A DNA stretch of 64,000 bases from Marvania coccoides (GCA_963854735.1 OY978100.1:1-64000); one strand, 5' to 3'. Numbered from the stretch's first letter, positions 10,586 through 21,719 are shown. The notes: generated by a model from the letters alone, not told the origin. Made by a program: numbers and translations.

Positions 10586-10782
10586 ATGGACGTCTTCAGC
10601 GAAGATTTCCTGCACGACGAGGATGACGAGATCGGCATTGAAAAAGTGAGAGGGTCGCTCTGCTTGCGATTTTTTTTTTGTTCCACTTGTAAATCTTCTG
10701 CGGTTTCGTGCAGGAGACTGGTGCGCTGAAAGAGGCCGTCGTTCTGCTCATCGATCTCGACCCGGATATGCTGGGCGTTTAA
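10586..10782 (+). pseudogene. Ku70-like N-terminal fragment, truncated
   Basis: Two exons, 10586-10645 and 10714-10782, join in phase 0 across a GT-AG intron and give a 42-residue frame. It starts MDVFSEDFLHDEDDEIGIEK and continues ETGALKEAVVLLIDLDPDML before a stop. An acidic start followed by KE-x-VV-x-LID-x-x-P-x-M resembles the beginning of the Ku70 von Willebrand-like domain, as in plant Ku70. Nothing clearly homologous continues in one frame afterwards. The short match makes the assignment tentative. It could also be the first exons of a gene whose later exons I failed to join. Confidence 0.4.
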
Positions 10783-12140
10783 AAACCAAATCCGCGCCAG
10801 CCATCTTCACAACCATCTTCACAACCTCTTGTGCTGCCTCATACAGGAGTTCCCACAATGTTGTTTGCGTTCCCAAAGCTTCAGCGCTTGACAGCCGCTG
10901 CAGCACTTCTACGCCCCCAGGAGCAGCAGAAGTCGTTCTTCTCAAGCTTAAGAACACGCTGATCAACGAGGCGGCACCCCGCCACAACAGAACCGCGCCG
11001 AGCTGGTGGTGGACAGCCTACACTCACGCAGACGCTTCACCAGCCGCTAGCGCTGCTGCCCTAGCAGGCCCAAGAGACAGCCCCAGGCGAGGGCTGCGAG
11101 GATGTTGTGCACAGCCAGTTTCGTCTATGCACAGACACCAGCGGCCTGCACCCTTTCAGGAGGTTCTTCTCCCACATCAACGCCAGCAAAATCACGTCAC
11201 TCACAAAACGAGCTCGACCAGCCTGCAGCCGAACTCCGCCAGAATAGTCGACGGCGCGGGGTCGCCGCACACTCGGAGTTTATCCTCCAGCGTGCATCTA
11301 GCGCAGCAGGCGGACGCTGCAGCGATTTGGACGGCGGCCAACAGTCGAGAACGGGAAGCACCCTACAAGTCAAGAATGCCAGCGGCTCCCCAGCCAGCCA
11401 GTCTACTAGAATGGTTTAGATGCCATGTCTGAAATTCTAGTCTACAAGGGGGGCCGGCCCCCCGGGGAAACGCTGCCAGCTGCTCTTCTCACCTCATCAA
11501 CAGCGTGCTCGCCCTGCCGCCGCTGGCTCCACACCAGCATCTGTTCTTCCAGCTGCTCCTGCGACCAGCAGCAGCCTCGCTGCTGCAAAAATCTGCTGCC
11601 TACGCCAGCATTTTGGCGGTTGGCGCCACGTACGTTCAGCGGCGGCACGGTCGATGCCGCGACTGGCACCTCTCAAACACGAATGCCAGCGCACGAAGAA
11701 GCTCTGCTTGAGAGAGAGAGAGAGAGGCCAACAAAGAAGAAATCAAAGCATTTGATTAATCCACAGATACTTGAGCCGGGGGCGAGAGATATCTGGCGCT
11801 TTGCTGGCTCTTGGAACAATTCAGATGCCGGACGGTCTTCATCAGATAAGAAAAACAGTGATTGCGGTGCGAATTCGCACGAAGATTGATAAATCAATGG
11901 GGAAAAGACTAGAGAAGACGGCAGGCGGAAAGGGCGGCCATGGCACCCAATTCCAAAGTAGAATAAATAAATATACTTAATTATAGAGGTGGCAGGAAGC
12001 TGCCGCTCAAATTGTTGGCCACGTTGCCACGGTGTACCTTCCGAAGTTCGCCTCCACCTCCCCACAATTTTCGCCAAAAAGACTCAACTTTTTCAAACAA
12101 CGCTTACATATTAAAAATCAATTGACAAATTAAAGCTGCT
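10783..12140. other. Gene-poor degenerate stretch
   Basis: Patches of GC-rich, coding-like composition (about 10800-11420 and 11440-11700) have no sustained frame on either strand. A (GA)n run lies at about 11709-11725. The patches lie directly downstream of the Ku70-like fragment and may be its decayed remainder, but I could not align them convincingly. Confidence 0.5.
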
Positions 12141-12401
12141 CTACGGAGTGTTTCTCGTGCAAGGAACAATCCTGCGACAAAACAACTTGATCTCGTGGTG
12201 CTCAGCGGAAACCCACCACTTGAATCCGCACAAGTCTTTAAAATCCACCAAATAAAGTGATTGGTGCCCCGGTTCTGCCCACAACCACTCAACGTGCCAA
12301 ACTTCAACTAAAGAAATGTTGAGATCGACAGCCCAAAAGGAGTCCCAGCGGAGGGCTTCAGCCGCTGCCGCCAAGAAAAGAGAAGAAGCAAGGGCAAACA
12401 T
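12141..12401 (-). CDS. Possible small ORF, 86 aa, signal-like N terminus
   Basis: The frame starts MFALASSLFLAAAAEALRW, which resembles a signal peptide, followed by a Trp-rich segment. It has no recognised family and no supporting context. It sits in degenerate subtelomeric sequence and may be chance. Confidence 0.2.
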   Translation of the reverse strand: MFALASSLFLAAAAEALRWDSFWAVDLNISLVEVWHVEWLWAEPGHQSLYLVDFKDLCGFKWWVSAEHHEIKLFCRRIVPCTRNTP

Positions 12402-12448
12402 CTCGCGTGGTGAGCAGCAAAGGGGATGGCCCCGCGTGCAGGTTTAAT

Positions 12449-12485
12449 GTGAAAATCGAGTCAAAGCTGTGAAAATCGAGTCAAA
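12449..12485. repeat. Short tandem duplication, 20-bp period
   Basis: GTGAAAATCGAGTCAAA occurs at 12449-12465 and again at 12469-12485. Confidence 0.9.
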
Positions 12486-12720
12486 ATCGTCTCCGCCTGG
12501 ACGATTTCCAGAGTTGGCATCATTCGCGGGATGGGCGAGACAAAAAAATTGAGCCAGTTTTTAATGGTCGCATATTTGGAATGTACGCATCAAGGCGATC
12601 TCTGTATTTATATGCCGTAATCATAATGAGCAGAAAATTTATAAAATTATTATAATTTTCTCCTGCCCTCGAGGGAGGTGCACGGAGCGACTCTTGAGTT
12701 GTTTATTGGCTCGGGGCCGA

Positions 12721-12888
12721 TCAGCAGGTTGCGGGTTCGGTGAGTCTCAGTGGAATAAGTAAACCTAGTATATAATGCAAATTCTTGTGAAGTATAAACT
12801 GAATCCATCCAATTTCCATTACTCTCAGATTCCTGTAGGGGTCATCAGACAGGCTCCTTAGCTCAATGGTAGAGCGGCTGACTCCAGA
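12721..12888 (+). tRNA. Two tRNA-Trp(CCA)-like halves in reversed order (permuted gene or relic)
   Basis: The segment 12852-12888 folds as a 5' tRNA half: acceptor GGCTCCT, TA, D-arm GCTC/GAGC, anticodon stem GCTGA and loop CTCCAGA with anticodon CCA (Trp). No 3' half follows. About 110 nt upstream, 12721-12739 reads TCAGC, a five-base variable loop AGGTT, then GCGGGTTCG. The TCAGC pairs perfectly with GCTGA, and GCGGGTTCG matches the first strand and loop start of a T-arm. The second T-stem strand and the 3' acceptor strand are not visible, so this may be a relic and not a working permuted tRNA gene of the kind known in some green and red algae. Confidence 0.35.
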
Positions 12889-13313
12889 TATTGAACTTTT
12901 TTTAGATTTGTGCTTACACAAAACAGATAGCACAACCCGGTGCTCTGAGGCAACCATCGAGAGCTTGAAGGACATGCCGGATGCACGAGGTGAGCACCTG
13001 GCTTTTTTTTTTTTTTTTTTTTACAGTGACAATTGAAAGAACCATTTTTTTTTGGGCCGACTGATCCTGCGACGCGGGCGAAGGAGGCGGCAGACATGAC
13101 GAACTATCATCAATACAGATGCGTCGCTCTTGGTGATGGTGAAAGGAGCGGCCCACTTGGCAGACGTCGCGAGATGAGCGGTGGACAGGAGAAGTCTCCA
13201 ATGGCAAATACGAGTTCACGACGTTTGGAGGTGGCATAGCTAGCTTGGTGTTCTTGAGCTCGTTGAAGATGTACAGACGCATCGGTAGAAGGCAAAACTG
13301 GATGTGGGCTTCT
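12889..13313. other. Unassigned AT-rich spacer
   Basis: Contains poly-T tracts at about 13002-13021 and 13047-13053. A minus-strand open frame (12914-13324) crosses the spacer, but its sequence is not protein-like. It might hold an extra 3' exon of the PILS gene. Otherwise I see nothing here. Confidence 0.4.
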
Positions 13314-14678
13314 TCAAGCCGCAAAAAAGTACGCGTTGATTACTCTCAAAAACACCCACATGAACGCCGGCAGCGTCACCAGCGACAGCAGGTACTGCAG
13401 AAACAGCAGCTGGCTCATCTCCTCTGCCCCAAAGTTGTAGAGCACGGTCAGCGTTTGCATGTTGATGGCGGTGGGCGTGGCGTTGGACATCATCAGCACC
13501 ACCAAGAACAAGGGGTCGGGCGCGGAAAACAGGCCCAGGTGCAGCGCGGCCACCACCAGCATGGTGAGGACGGCGGGTTGGAGCACCAGCCTCGTGACAA
13601 CCACCCCCCAGACCACCCGCCGCGGCAGCTGCGACCTGCCTGGCCCCTTGTACAGCACAGCGCCCAGCAGCGGGATGGCGGCAGGTATCAACCCCGCCCC
13701 CAGCAGCTCCAGCGCCTGCGCCAGCGGACGCAGCGGCGGCGACGCCCCAAACAGCAGACGGCGCAGCGGCGGGGTGCACCCAACAACGACGCCGCCGAAT
13801 GCCGCTTGCGTCGGCGCCGGCAGCGCGCTCTTCCAGTCCACCGCCTTGAGCCAGCCCCACACCGACGGTCGCTGCCCTTCTTCTTGTTCTCTTTCTTCTC
13901 GAAAGCCAGCCTGCTGCAGCAGCCTCCCTTGTTCCCCAGCATCGACGGCTGTCATTTCAATCTGCACCGCTGTCTGCGGAGAGTCGCCGGCGCTGCGCAG
14001 CAAGTCGGACACTGTGTGGTTTTTCCGCAGCTGGCTGCCGCCGCCATCGACCACCTCACCGTTCTCCCCTGGCGGCGGCGGCTTCAGCATGTACAGCGCC
14101 AGCGTGAACTGGAACAGGGTGGCCACGCAGATGTCAAAGGCAATGTAGGCCACCCCCTTGGTGTTGCATCGCTCCCCCAGCGCCTGGTAAAAGATGGCTC
14201 CTTTGTCGGCACACAGGGCGCTGCAGAGGGGGGGGTAAGGGGCGTTCAAAAATAAATACATCAAAAATAAATACATCAAAAATAATAAAACGCGCCGTTA
14301 CCTGCCAAACACCAGGGGCAGGTTGCCGACGTTGCCAAACGCAATGGCCACCACCGCAATTTGGCGGAAATTTCGCGGCGTGCCCAGCGCTCGGGACACC
14401 AGCTGCCCCACCGCCAGCCCAAAGAACGAAGAGAACGTGATGTTGGCCAGCAGCGGCCACATGCCGTGCACGATGGAGTCGAGGGTGACTGAGGATGCCA
14501 GCGTGCTGAACGTGAGCGCGGGGGTAAAGAGGTAGAACGACATGCGGGCCACCACGCGCGTGCCAGCATCGTCCAGCGTCCCATGCCACGCCAGCGCCGC
14601 CCCGCTGGCTGCCAGCAGGCCAGCTTGCAGCACCGGCGATGCCGCTGTGAAGAAGAGCGACAAGGCGGTCGGCGGCAT
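13314..14678 (-). CDS. PIN-LIKES (PILS) type auxin efflux carrier family protein, 427 aa
   Basis: Two exons, 14302-14678 and 13314-14220, join in phase 2. The protein has the two hydrophobic halves of the membrane transport family PF03547 (AEC/PILS). Five N-terminal helices (residues about 1-180, with GNVGNLPLVFGSALCADKGA spanning the exon join) and five C-terminal helices are separated by a charged loop. MSNATPTAINMQTLTVLY near the C terminus is typical of the family. Plant PILS proteins sit in the ER membrane and restrict auxin supply to the nucleus. In an alga the substrate is uncertain. I start at the ATG at 14678, before MPPTALSLFFTAASPVLQ, and not at 14762. The intron carries a short tandem duplication of an ATAAATACATCAA unit (about 14250-14282). 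The gene diverges from the DHX33-like gene. Confidence 0.88.
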
Positions 14679-15233
14679 GGCTCTCAACCGAAAGCGCTGC
14701 ACTGGGCCTTGTGAAGATAGAGATGTTTCACAAGCACACAGCCCCTCCGCTGCAGCATCCACGCAGAGTTGATCTTCTGATTACTGTTTTATTTTTTCCT
14801 TCACCTCATGTGTTTGTTCCGATCCAATTAAACAAAATAATGCTTTTTTTTATACAAATAAAAATATCAAGGGGCCCAGATTGGGGCAGTTGCAAAGCGA
14901 AAATATTTGATTTGTTCGTTTGTATTCAAATCGTTTTCTACATACCAAAATCAAACAATAGCGGTGGCAAATCAAAATAAATATTGAATCGCAAGCTCTT
15001 ACTTGTTTGAGGTGCAGCGGCAGCGAACAATCCATTTGTTGAGCAGGTTTTTTTTTTGGCCTCCCGCAGCAGTCGCCAACCTCTCAAGCTATTTTCGAAA
15101 AGATACATTAATAATTGTTTTATCATTTTAATTTCTAAAACCGCAAGGTGGTGCCAGTGCCTTCAGCTGTTCATTTCATTTAACCCCATCCAAAAAAATA
15201 AAAAAATAAAATAAAAAAAATAATAATAATAAC
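14679..15233. promoter_or_regulatory. Divergent intergenic region, PILS / DHX33-like
   Basis: 555 bp, strongly AT-rich, between divergent starts. Poly-A/AAT tracts at about 15188-15233 run into the DHX33-like ATG. No clear TATA box or other motif was identified. Confidence 0.4.
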
Positions 15234-17916
15234 ATGGAAGAGCAGCAAAAGAAGATGAAGAAGACGCAACAGAAGCAGGTCCGCAACTCGGGGAAACGCC
15301 GGAGTGAAAACAATGAAGAGGACTCAGAGTCCAAGCGGTGAGCATTGCCCTTTTATGTTTCTCTCTCTCTCTGTTTTACAGCCTATAGCGTTCAAAGAAT
15401 ACCGCACCGCCTTCACTTCCAAATCAAAGATAATAACTAACAGGCATAAATCAAACTACTCAATCAAATCGAATCTTCGTCGTGGGACACGTCCTCGTTC
15501 ACCTCGCACTATTATGTTTCTCTCTCTCTCTGTTTTACAGCCTATAGCGTTCAAAGAATACCGCACCGCCTTCACTTCCAAATCAAAGATAATAACTAAC
15601 AGGCATAAATCAAACTGCTCAATCAAATCGAATCTTCGTCGTGGGTTTACACGTCCTCGTTCACCTCGCACTTTTATGTTTCTCTCCAACCAATCAAAAA
15701 TGTGCGCATTATTCAACCAACTTGCAACCCCCTCTACTGCTACTTCACTGTCTATCCAGGCAGCGGCTGGACGCCGAGCGCAAGCAGCTGCCCATGTGGA
15801 CTGCCCGGGAGCGGCTGGTCGAGGCGGTGCGCAGCTCCCCCGTGCTGGTCGTGGTGGGGGAGACGGGCAGCGGCAAGACCACCCAGATCCCGCAGTTCCT
15901 GCTGGACGCGGGGCTCGCGGGCAGGTCTGGCATGATTGCGTGCACCCAGCCCCGCCGCGTTGCCGCCGTCACCGTGGCGCAGCGCGTTGCGCAGGAGCGC
16001 GGGTGCGAGCTGGGGCAGGAGATCGGGTACACGGTTCGTTTCGACGACTGCACCAGCCCCTCCACCCGCATCAAGTACATGACCGACGGCATGCTGCTGC
16101 GGGAGGCGCTGCTGGACCCTGCGCTGCGTCGCTACGCGGTCATCGTGGTGGACGAGGCGCATGAACGCACTGTGGCCACGGACGTGCTGCTGGGGCTGCT
16201 CAAGGCGGCTCGCCAGGCGCGAGGCGGCGACTTTCGGCTGCTGGTCATGAGCGCCACCCTCGACGCTGCAGGCTTCACGCGCTACTTCCCAGGCGCAGGA
16301 GCGGCGTACGTCCAGGGGCGGCAGCACCCCGTGGACATCATGTACGCCGCCCAGCCGCAGGAGAGCTACCTGGACGCCGCGCTCACAGCTGCGCTGCAGG
16401 TGCACTGCGACGAGGGCCCGGGCGACGTGCTGGTCTTCCTGACCGGCCAGGACGAGATCGAGTCGGCGGAGAGGCTGCTGCGCGACCGCGCTGCCGCTCT
16501 GCCCCCCGACCCCCAGCGCCCCGAGCTGCTGGTGGTGCCCATGTACGCTGCGCTGCCGCCCGACGCCCAAATGCGCGCGTTTGAGCCTGCGCCGCAGGGC
16601 TGCCGCAAGCTGGTGCTGTGCACCAACATCGCGGAGACGTCGGTCACCATCCCTGGGGTGCGCCACGTCGTCGACACTGGGTTTGTGAAGTGCAGGGCCT
16701 TCAACGCCCGCCTGGGCGCCGACTGCCTGCAGGTGGTGCCGGTGTCGCAGGCGCAGGCCAGGCAGCGCAGCGGGAGGGCAGGGAGGGAGGGCCCTGGCTG
16801 TGCGCTGCGTCTGTACACCGAGGACACGTTTGCTGCGCTGGCTGTGACCACTGAGCCTGAGATCCGCCGGGCCAACCTGGCGTCGGTGATGCTGCAGCTC
16901 AAGGCGCTGGGGGTGGCCGACCCGCTCAAGTTTGACTTCATGGACCCTCCCCCCAGGACCTCCATGCTGCGCGCCCTGGAGCTGCTGTTTGCGCTGGGCG
17001 CGCTGGACCTGAAGGGCACGCTGACAGACCCGCTGGGTGAGCTAGCAGTATTGTTTTATTCTGTGGGGGTGTCCCTCTAGCAGTGCTTACAGTCTTGCTC
17101 ACGTTCTTCCCCCCTCTTTTCCAGGTCGCCGCCTGGCGCGCCTGCCTGTGGACCCCATGTTTGGGAGGTGCCTGGTGATGAGCGGCGAGATGGGGTGCTC
17201 CGAGGAGATGCTGGGGGTGGTGGCCATGGTGAGCTGCGACGCCGCCGTGTTCGTGACCCCTGGAGACAAGCGCGAGGAGGCCAACGAGGCCCACCGACGG
17301 TTTGCTGCCCCCCATGGCGACCACTCCACCTCCCTGCGGGTGTACGCTGCGTGGCGTGGGGTGCCGGAAAAGGAGAGGCGGCGGTGGTGCGGGGAGTGCT
17401 TTTTGAATTGGCGGGCGCTGCGCAAGGTGGCAGACATCCATGCCCAGCTGAAGCGGCACCTGGAGGAGTCGGGGGTGGCGCTGAGATCGTGCGGCGAGGA
17501 TGACGTGCCGCTCAGAAAGGCGCTGGTCACGGGGCTCTTCCCGCATGCAGCTAAAAGGCAGTCTGAAGGTGAGCGCGGAAGAAAGATGCAACACTGGTTT
17601 TTGACAACCGAAACCATGTTTCACTGTGTTTCTGCACTGTTTCTCTTACGCCATTTATCACCTCTCCCTTCAAGGCACCTACCGCGTGGTGGCCACTGGG
17701 CAGGAGGTGTACCTGCACCCGTCGTCCGTGCTGCACAACCGCCGCCCAGAGTGCATTGTGTTCAGCGAGCTGGTGCGCACCACCAAGCAGTACGCGCGGG
17801 GAGTGACCGCGGTGGACCCTGGGTGGCTGGCGGAGCTGGTGCCGGCCTATTTTGCGCGAAAGCAGGCAAATTCATCGGTTCCGCATGATGAAAAAAGAGT
17901 CGCTGCACACACGTAG
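15234..17916 (+). CDS. DHX33: DHX33-like DEAH-box RNA helicase, 688 aa
   Basis: Exons 15234-15337, 15760-17036, 17125-17568, 17675-17916; all joins keep frame. After a short basic N terminus the helicase core shows motif I GETGSGKTT, Ia TQPRRVAA, II DEAH (VVDEAHERT), III SAT, V TNIAETSVTIPG and VI QRSGRAGREGPG. Winged-helix, HA2 and OB-like regions follow, and the protein ends with the family signature YLHPSSVL (GTYRVVATGQEVYLHPSSVL). EGRQHP-like text (QGRQHPVDIMYAAQP) and the overall order resemble DHX33, a nucleolar ATPase helicase linked to rRNA synthesis; DHX8/16-type paralogues are less likely because their N-terminal S1 or long charged domains are absent. Intron 1 carries a tandem duplication. 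Confidence 0.9.
15353..15673. repeat. Tandem intronic duplication (159 and 162 bp) carrying splice-acceptor-like sequence
   Basis: Two consecutive, nearly identical copies (15353-15511 and 15512-15673) lie in intron 1 of the DHX33-like gene. Each contains a (TC)n tract followed by TGTTTTACAG, a good 3' splice-site consensus. A third, partial copy (TTATGTTTCTCTCC) starts at 15674. The second copy has a 3-bp insertion. The accepted acceptor, at 15759, lies further downstream. Confidence 0.92.
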
Positions 17917-18527
17917 TACGAGAAATTTGAGAAGGTAATATGGCGTGCACCTTGGCAGAGTATTGCCGAGGGTCTGGTGGGTCCTGTAGATATACAGCAA
18001 GCAAAAAATAGCGTGGTGATGGGCGTGGTGATATCTCCATCAAGTGGGGGAAGGTTGAAGTTGGAGTCCCTCAATCCCCAGAGAGGACGGCTTCTTAGCA
18101 GCTGCCTCTTAGCAGCCATATTTGACAGCCAGCCCCTACGCCATCGGCGGCCTGGGGCGCGCTTGGCGTCCGTCGATCGATTATCAATCTCATGCGCTGT
18201 GAGAGGCGTGCCGAGGCAAAAAAGTGGGCGATTCGCCTTTCGACAAAAGCATGCCAAATAGAATAAAATCAGAGAAAAGTAAATATTAGTTCTGATCAAG
18301 TTGTTCATTATTGATAATCAACGAGAGGCGAGAGAGGCGGTGCGGCGATTCCAAGTGAACAGCACCACTCTCCTTTTTTGAAATCATTACTTGTACTATT
18401 TTTAAAGCTACGAAATATGGGTTTTTTGTGATTTTGGGGTGGTGCACAAAAAAAAAATTGGAAAAAAATTGAACCCCGCTTTAAAAAAAATCCAGCGATT
18501 CTTTTCATCGCAAACCAAACCAAAAAA
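17917..18527. other. Intergenic spacer without recognised features
   Basis: 611 bp between two genes in the same direction. It should hold the 3' end of the DHX33-like transcript and the promoter of PRP18. No open frame, RNA or repeat could be supported. Confidence 0.5.
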
Positions 18528-20008
18528 ATGGACAAGCTCAAAGCGTTGGTGAGCGCAAAGCGCAAGACGACGGAGGAGGAGTTTGGAGGCAAAAAGTTCA
18601 TGAAACGAGGGGACCTCGAGGAGATACGGCTGAAGAAGCTGCGGGAGGAGGAGGCCCAAGAGAACGCGGCCAAGGTGTGTTTAATTGCGCTGAAACCAAC
18701 GAATATAATGATGAATAAAATAAATAAATCTTTATTTTTTTATTTGCATCGCAGAGGCAGCGCGGGGGCCACGCCGCGGTTGAACAACCAGACACCACAG
18801 AGCAGAACAACAGGCCGGGGAGCCGGCAGGACTCGGGAGCGGCTGTTGTTGTTGCAGCTGAACAAGAACCCCCGCAGCCGCCCGCCCTCAGCCGAGAGGA
18901 GGTCATGCGTCGCCTGCGCGTCCTCAAGCAGCCTGTGACCCTGTTTGGGGAGGACGGACCCCAGCGGTACGCTCGCCTGCTGTCGGCCGAGCGCAGCATG
19001 CAGGTTGAGGACGAGGCAGCGGGCGGGCAGCAGGAGAATCTGCACATTGCGCTGGAGCGCCAAAAGAAAGAAAATGCGCGCTTGAAGCCGCTGGACGCCA
19101 GCGCGGAGCCTTCCAGGCCGCCCACCTCGGCTTCTGACGAGGCCCCTGGCGACGAGGCAGCAGCAGCAGCAGCAGCCGCATCAACAGCGGGAGAAGCAGC
19201 GTTGGACGATGAGCAGGCCCGGCTGATGGCGTCCTTCCAGGCAGCCGCCGACGCCGTGGCGGAGCAGAACCTGCCCATGGAGGACCGCATCGCGATGTGG
19301 CTGCAGCGGTGGATGCGGGACTGGGAGGAGGACCTTGAGGCGAGGGACCCCAGCGTCAAGGGGTCGGCGGCAGGGCGCCAGGCTGACGTGCGGTTCAAAG
19401 AGACGGAGCAGTACATGCGGCCGCTGTACTTCCGCCTGCGGCAGCGCTCCCTGGACGTGCAGCTGCTGGCTGGCATCAAGTTGATAGTCGACGCCATGCG
19501 CGAGCGCAACTACCTGCACGCGTACAAGATCTACATGGGGGTGGCCATCGGGAACTCGCCTTGGCCTATTGGCGTCACGCAGGTGGGCCTGCACGAGCGG
19601 TCTGCGCGCGAGAAGATTTCTTTCAAGTACTCCACCGGGAGCGCCCACATCATGAATGATGAGGCCACGCGCAAGTTCATCCAGGCGCTCAAGCGGATCA
19701 TGACTTTTTGCCAGAGGCGGTACCCCACGGACCCCTCGCGCTCGGTGGATTTCGATGGGTTTGTGCACGAGGGGAAGGGCGCGGCGGGGGGCGGCAGCGA
19801 CAAGCTTGCGCTGCTGGCGGCGGTGCACAGAGGGGAGGACGTGGCACCCGCGCCCGCGCCCAGCCATGTGGACGCGCGCGGCAAGGTGAAGATCCCTGAG
19901 AAGTGGGACCAGATGCTGAAGGGGGCGTTGAAAGAGGTGGCCGCCAGCGACGCAGCAGAAGACGCAGCAGCGGCAGCGGCAGCGGGAGCGAGGGGAGGAA
20001 AGAGCTGA
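18528..20008 (+). CDS. PRP18: Pre-mRNA splicing factor PRP18, 466 aa
   Basis: Exons 18528-18674 and 18755-20008, phase 0. The N terminus (MDKLKALVSAKRKTTEEEF) matches the start of Prp18/PRPF18. A PRP4-like (SFM) segment, MRRLRVLKQPVTLFGED, follows around residue 100. The Prp18 helical domain includes LQRWMRDWEEDL, the conserved loop YMGVAIGNSPWPIGVTQVG and HIMNDEATRKFIQALKR. Prp18 is a U5-associated second-step splicing factor acting with Slu7 in the nucleus. The linker has a poly-Ala run and the C-terminal extension (about 90 residues) is longer and richer in Ala than usual. This gene is well supported. Confidence 0.96.
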
Positions 20009-20285
20009 TTTTTTTCCGGCGAGCGTCTCGGCTGCAACCTGTGTGATTTTTAATGGATGTATACTCACTTATTCAGGAGCGGCGGTGGAGGAGAGTGCAA
20101 CACACCAAAAATGGTATCCCTTGCAGTATTTCATTTTTAAAGGATGCGCAAGTCGGTTTCCGTTCAATTACATCTTTACAAGTATTCGTTTTTAACGCGT
20201 CTGTGTAAATAAACTCCCCCCCAAACACACAGACACACAATAATAATTGAAAGATCACAAAAAACAAAACACGAGGGAATGAACC

Positions 20286-21719
20286 ATGCCTGGGCAGGCC
20301 TACTACAATAACGTCAATGACTTTTGCGATCGGCTGCGGCAGGGTCGCGTCCCAGGGAGCCTGGCTGCCGCCAAGGGAACGGCTGAATTGATGCGGCAGC
20401 TCGTCACCGCCTCGAGGCTGAACGACCCACACACTATGCTGGAGAAAGTGCGAAGCGTGGGCATTCAGATTCAGACGGCCAAGCCCATTGGTGAGCCATC
20501 TCCAGCATTATTTGACAAAGTTGATTTTCAAATCTTTTTTCTCACTCGCTCTCTCAACCCCCCCGCACCGCGTCCATGTGCAGAGCTGGTCACGGGGAAC
20601 ATCGTGCGGCGGGTGATGCACATCATCCGCGAAGAGATGCAGGACGAGCCTGAGGAGGAGGTAGCAATGGACACCGCCGCCGACTCCGACCTTCACCCCG
20701 TCACTGGGGGCCTGTCTCGCGCGTTGGGGCGACCGCCAAACACCGTCAGGAACTGGGGGCGCACTTTCTCGCTGCACAACCTGTTGGACCAAATGCCAGA
20801 CGATGATGCAGACCCCTTTGGGACTGGCAGCAGCAGCACCACCACCACCACCACCACCACCAGCCAGCAGGCGCCCAGCCCCCAGGAAGCGCAGCGCGGC
20901 AAGCCAGCCGCGGCAGCTGTCCCATCCGCGCCGTGGGACCGCAAGCAGGAGGTCATCGACGGCGTGAACGACCTGATTGACGAGCTGAAGGACATTGACT
21001 CTGCAATTGCCGCCCACGCCCAGGAACACATCCACTCCAACGAAACCGTCCTCACCTTTGGGTCGTCTCGCACGGTGGCGCAGTTTCTGTGCAGGGCGAG
21101 GGAGAAGCGCAGCTTCCAGGCGGTGGTGGCTGAGGGCGCGCCCACGCTGCAGGGCCACGCCATGGCCGCAGAGCTGGCAGCTGCCGGCATCCGCACCACA
21201 GCCATCGCCGACGCCGCGGTGTACGCCATAATGGCGCGCGTGAACAAGGTGGTGGTGTCTGCGCACGCGCTCCTGGCAGACGGCGGCGTGATGGCGCCGG
21301 TTGGGACGGCCATGGTGGCAGCTGCAGCAAAGCGCCACAGCGTGCCGTTTGTGGTGCTGGTGGGCATCTACAAGCTGTCCCCGCTGTTCCCGCACGAGCC
21401 GGGGGTGACATTCAACGACTTTAAGGAGCCCTCTGACGTGCTGCCGTACAGCGACGAGGCGGTGCTGGCGGCGGAGATAGCAGAGGCGTCGGCGTCGGAG
21501 AGGGCGACGGTGGGGCCTGGCAGCGGCGACATTGGGACCCCCTTTCTGCAGGTTCACAACCCCAGCTACGACTACATCCCCCCAGACCACATCTCGCTGT
21601 TTTTGACAGACCACGGCCACGGCTTCATGCCCTCGTACGTGTACCGCCAGCTGTCTGAGTTTTACCACCGCCAGGACTATGAGCTGTCAAAGGAGCTGGA
21701 CGCGGCGCTGTTTAGATGA
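20286..21719 (+). CDS. EIF2B2: Translation initiation factor eIF2B subunit beta, 446 aa
   Basis: Exons 20286-20490 and 20584-21719, joined in phase 1. The N-terminal helical part is followed by a Thr-rich linker (SSSTTTTTTTTSQQ) and the Rossmann-like eIF2B alpha/beta/delta domain: IHSNETVLTFGSSRTVAQFL, VVAEGAPTLQGHAMA, ADAAVYAIMARVNKVVVSAH, GGVMAPVGTAMVA and the C-terminal NPSYDYIPPDHISLFLTDHG. The last motif points to beta and not alpha or delta. The subunit belongs to the regulatory part of eIF2B, the GTP exchange factor for eIF2 in the cytosol. The gamma subunit gene lies about 20 kb downstream. Confidence 0.95.
   Translation: MPGQAYYNNVNDFCDRLRQGRVPGSLAAAKGTAELMRQLVTASRLNDPHTMLEKVRSVGIQIQTAKPIGEPSPALFDKVDFQIFFLTRSLNPPAPRPCAELVTGNIVRRVMHIIREEMQDEPEEEVAMDTAADSDLHPVTGGLSRALGRPPNTVRNWGRTFSLHNLLDQMPDDDADPFGTGSSSTTTTTTTTSQQAPSPQEAQRGKPAAAAVPSAPWDRKQEVIDGVNDLIDELKDIDSAIAAHAQEHIHSNETVLTFGSSRTVAQFLCRAREKRSFQAVVAEGAPTLQGHAMAAELAAAGIRTTAIADAAVYAIMARVNKVVVSAHALLADGGVMAPVGTAMVAAAAKRHSVPFVVLVGIYKLSPLFPHEPGVTFNDFKEPSDVLPYSDEAVLAAEIAEASASERATVGPGSGDIGTPFLQVHNPSYDYIPPDHISLFLTDHGHGFMPSYVYRQLSEFYHRQDYELSKELDAALFR

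Noticed and set aside
15304..16164. 286-codon frame through the duplicated intron of the DHX33-like gene
   Set aside because: It is in a different frame from the helicase, and its second half is a shadow of exon 2; kept only as a possible cryptic splicing product.
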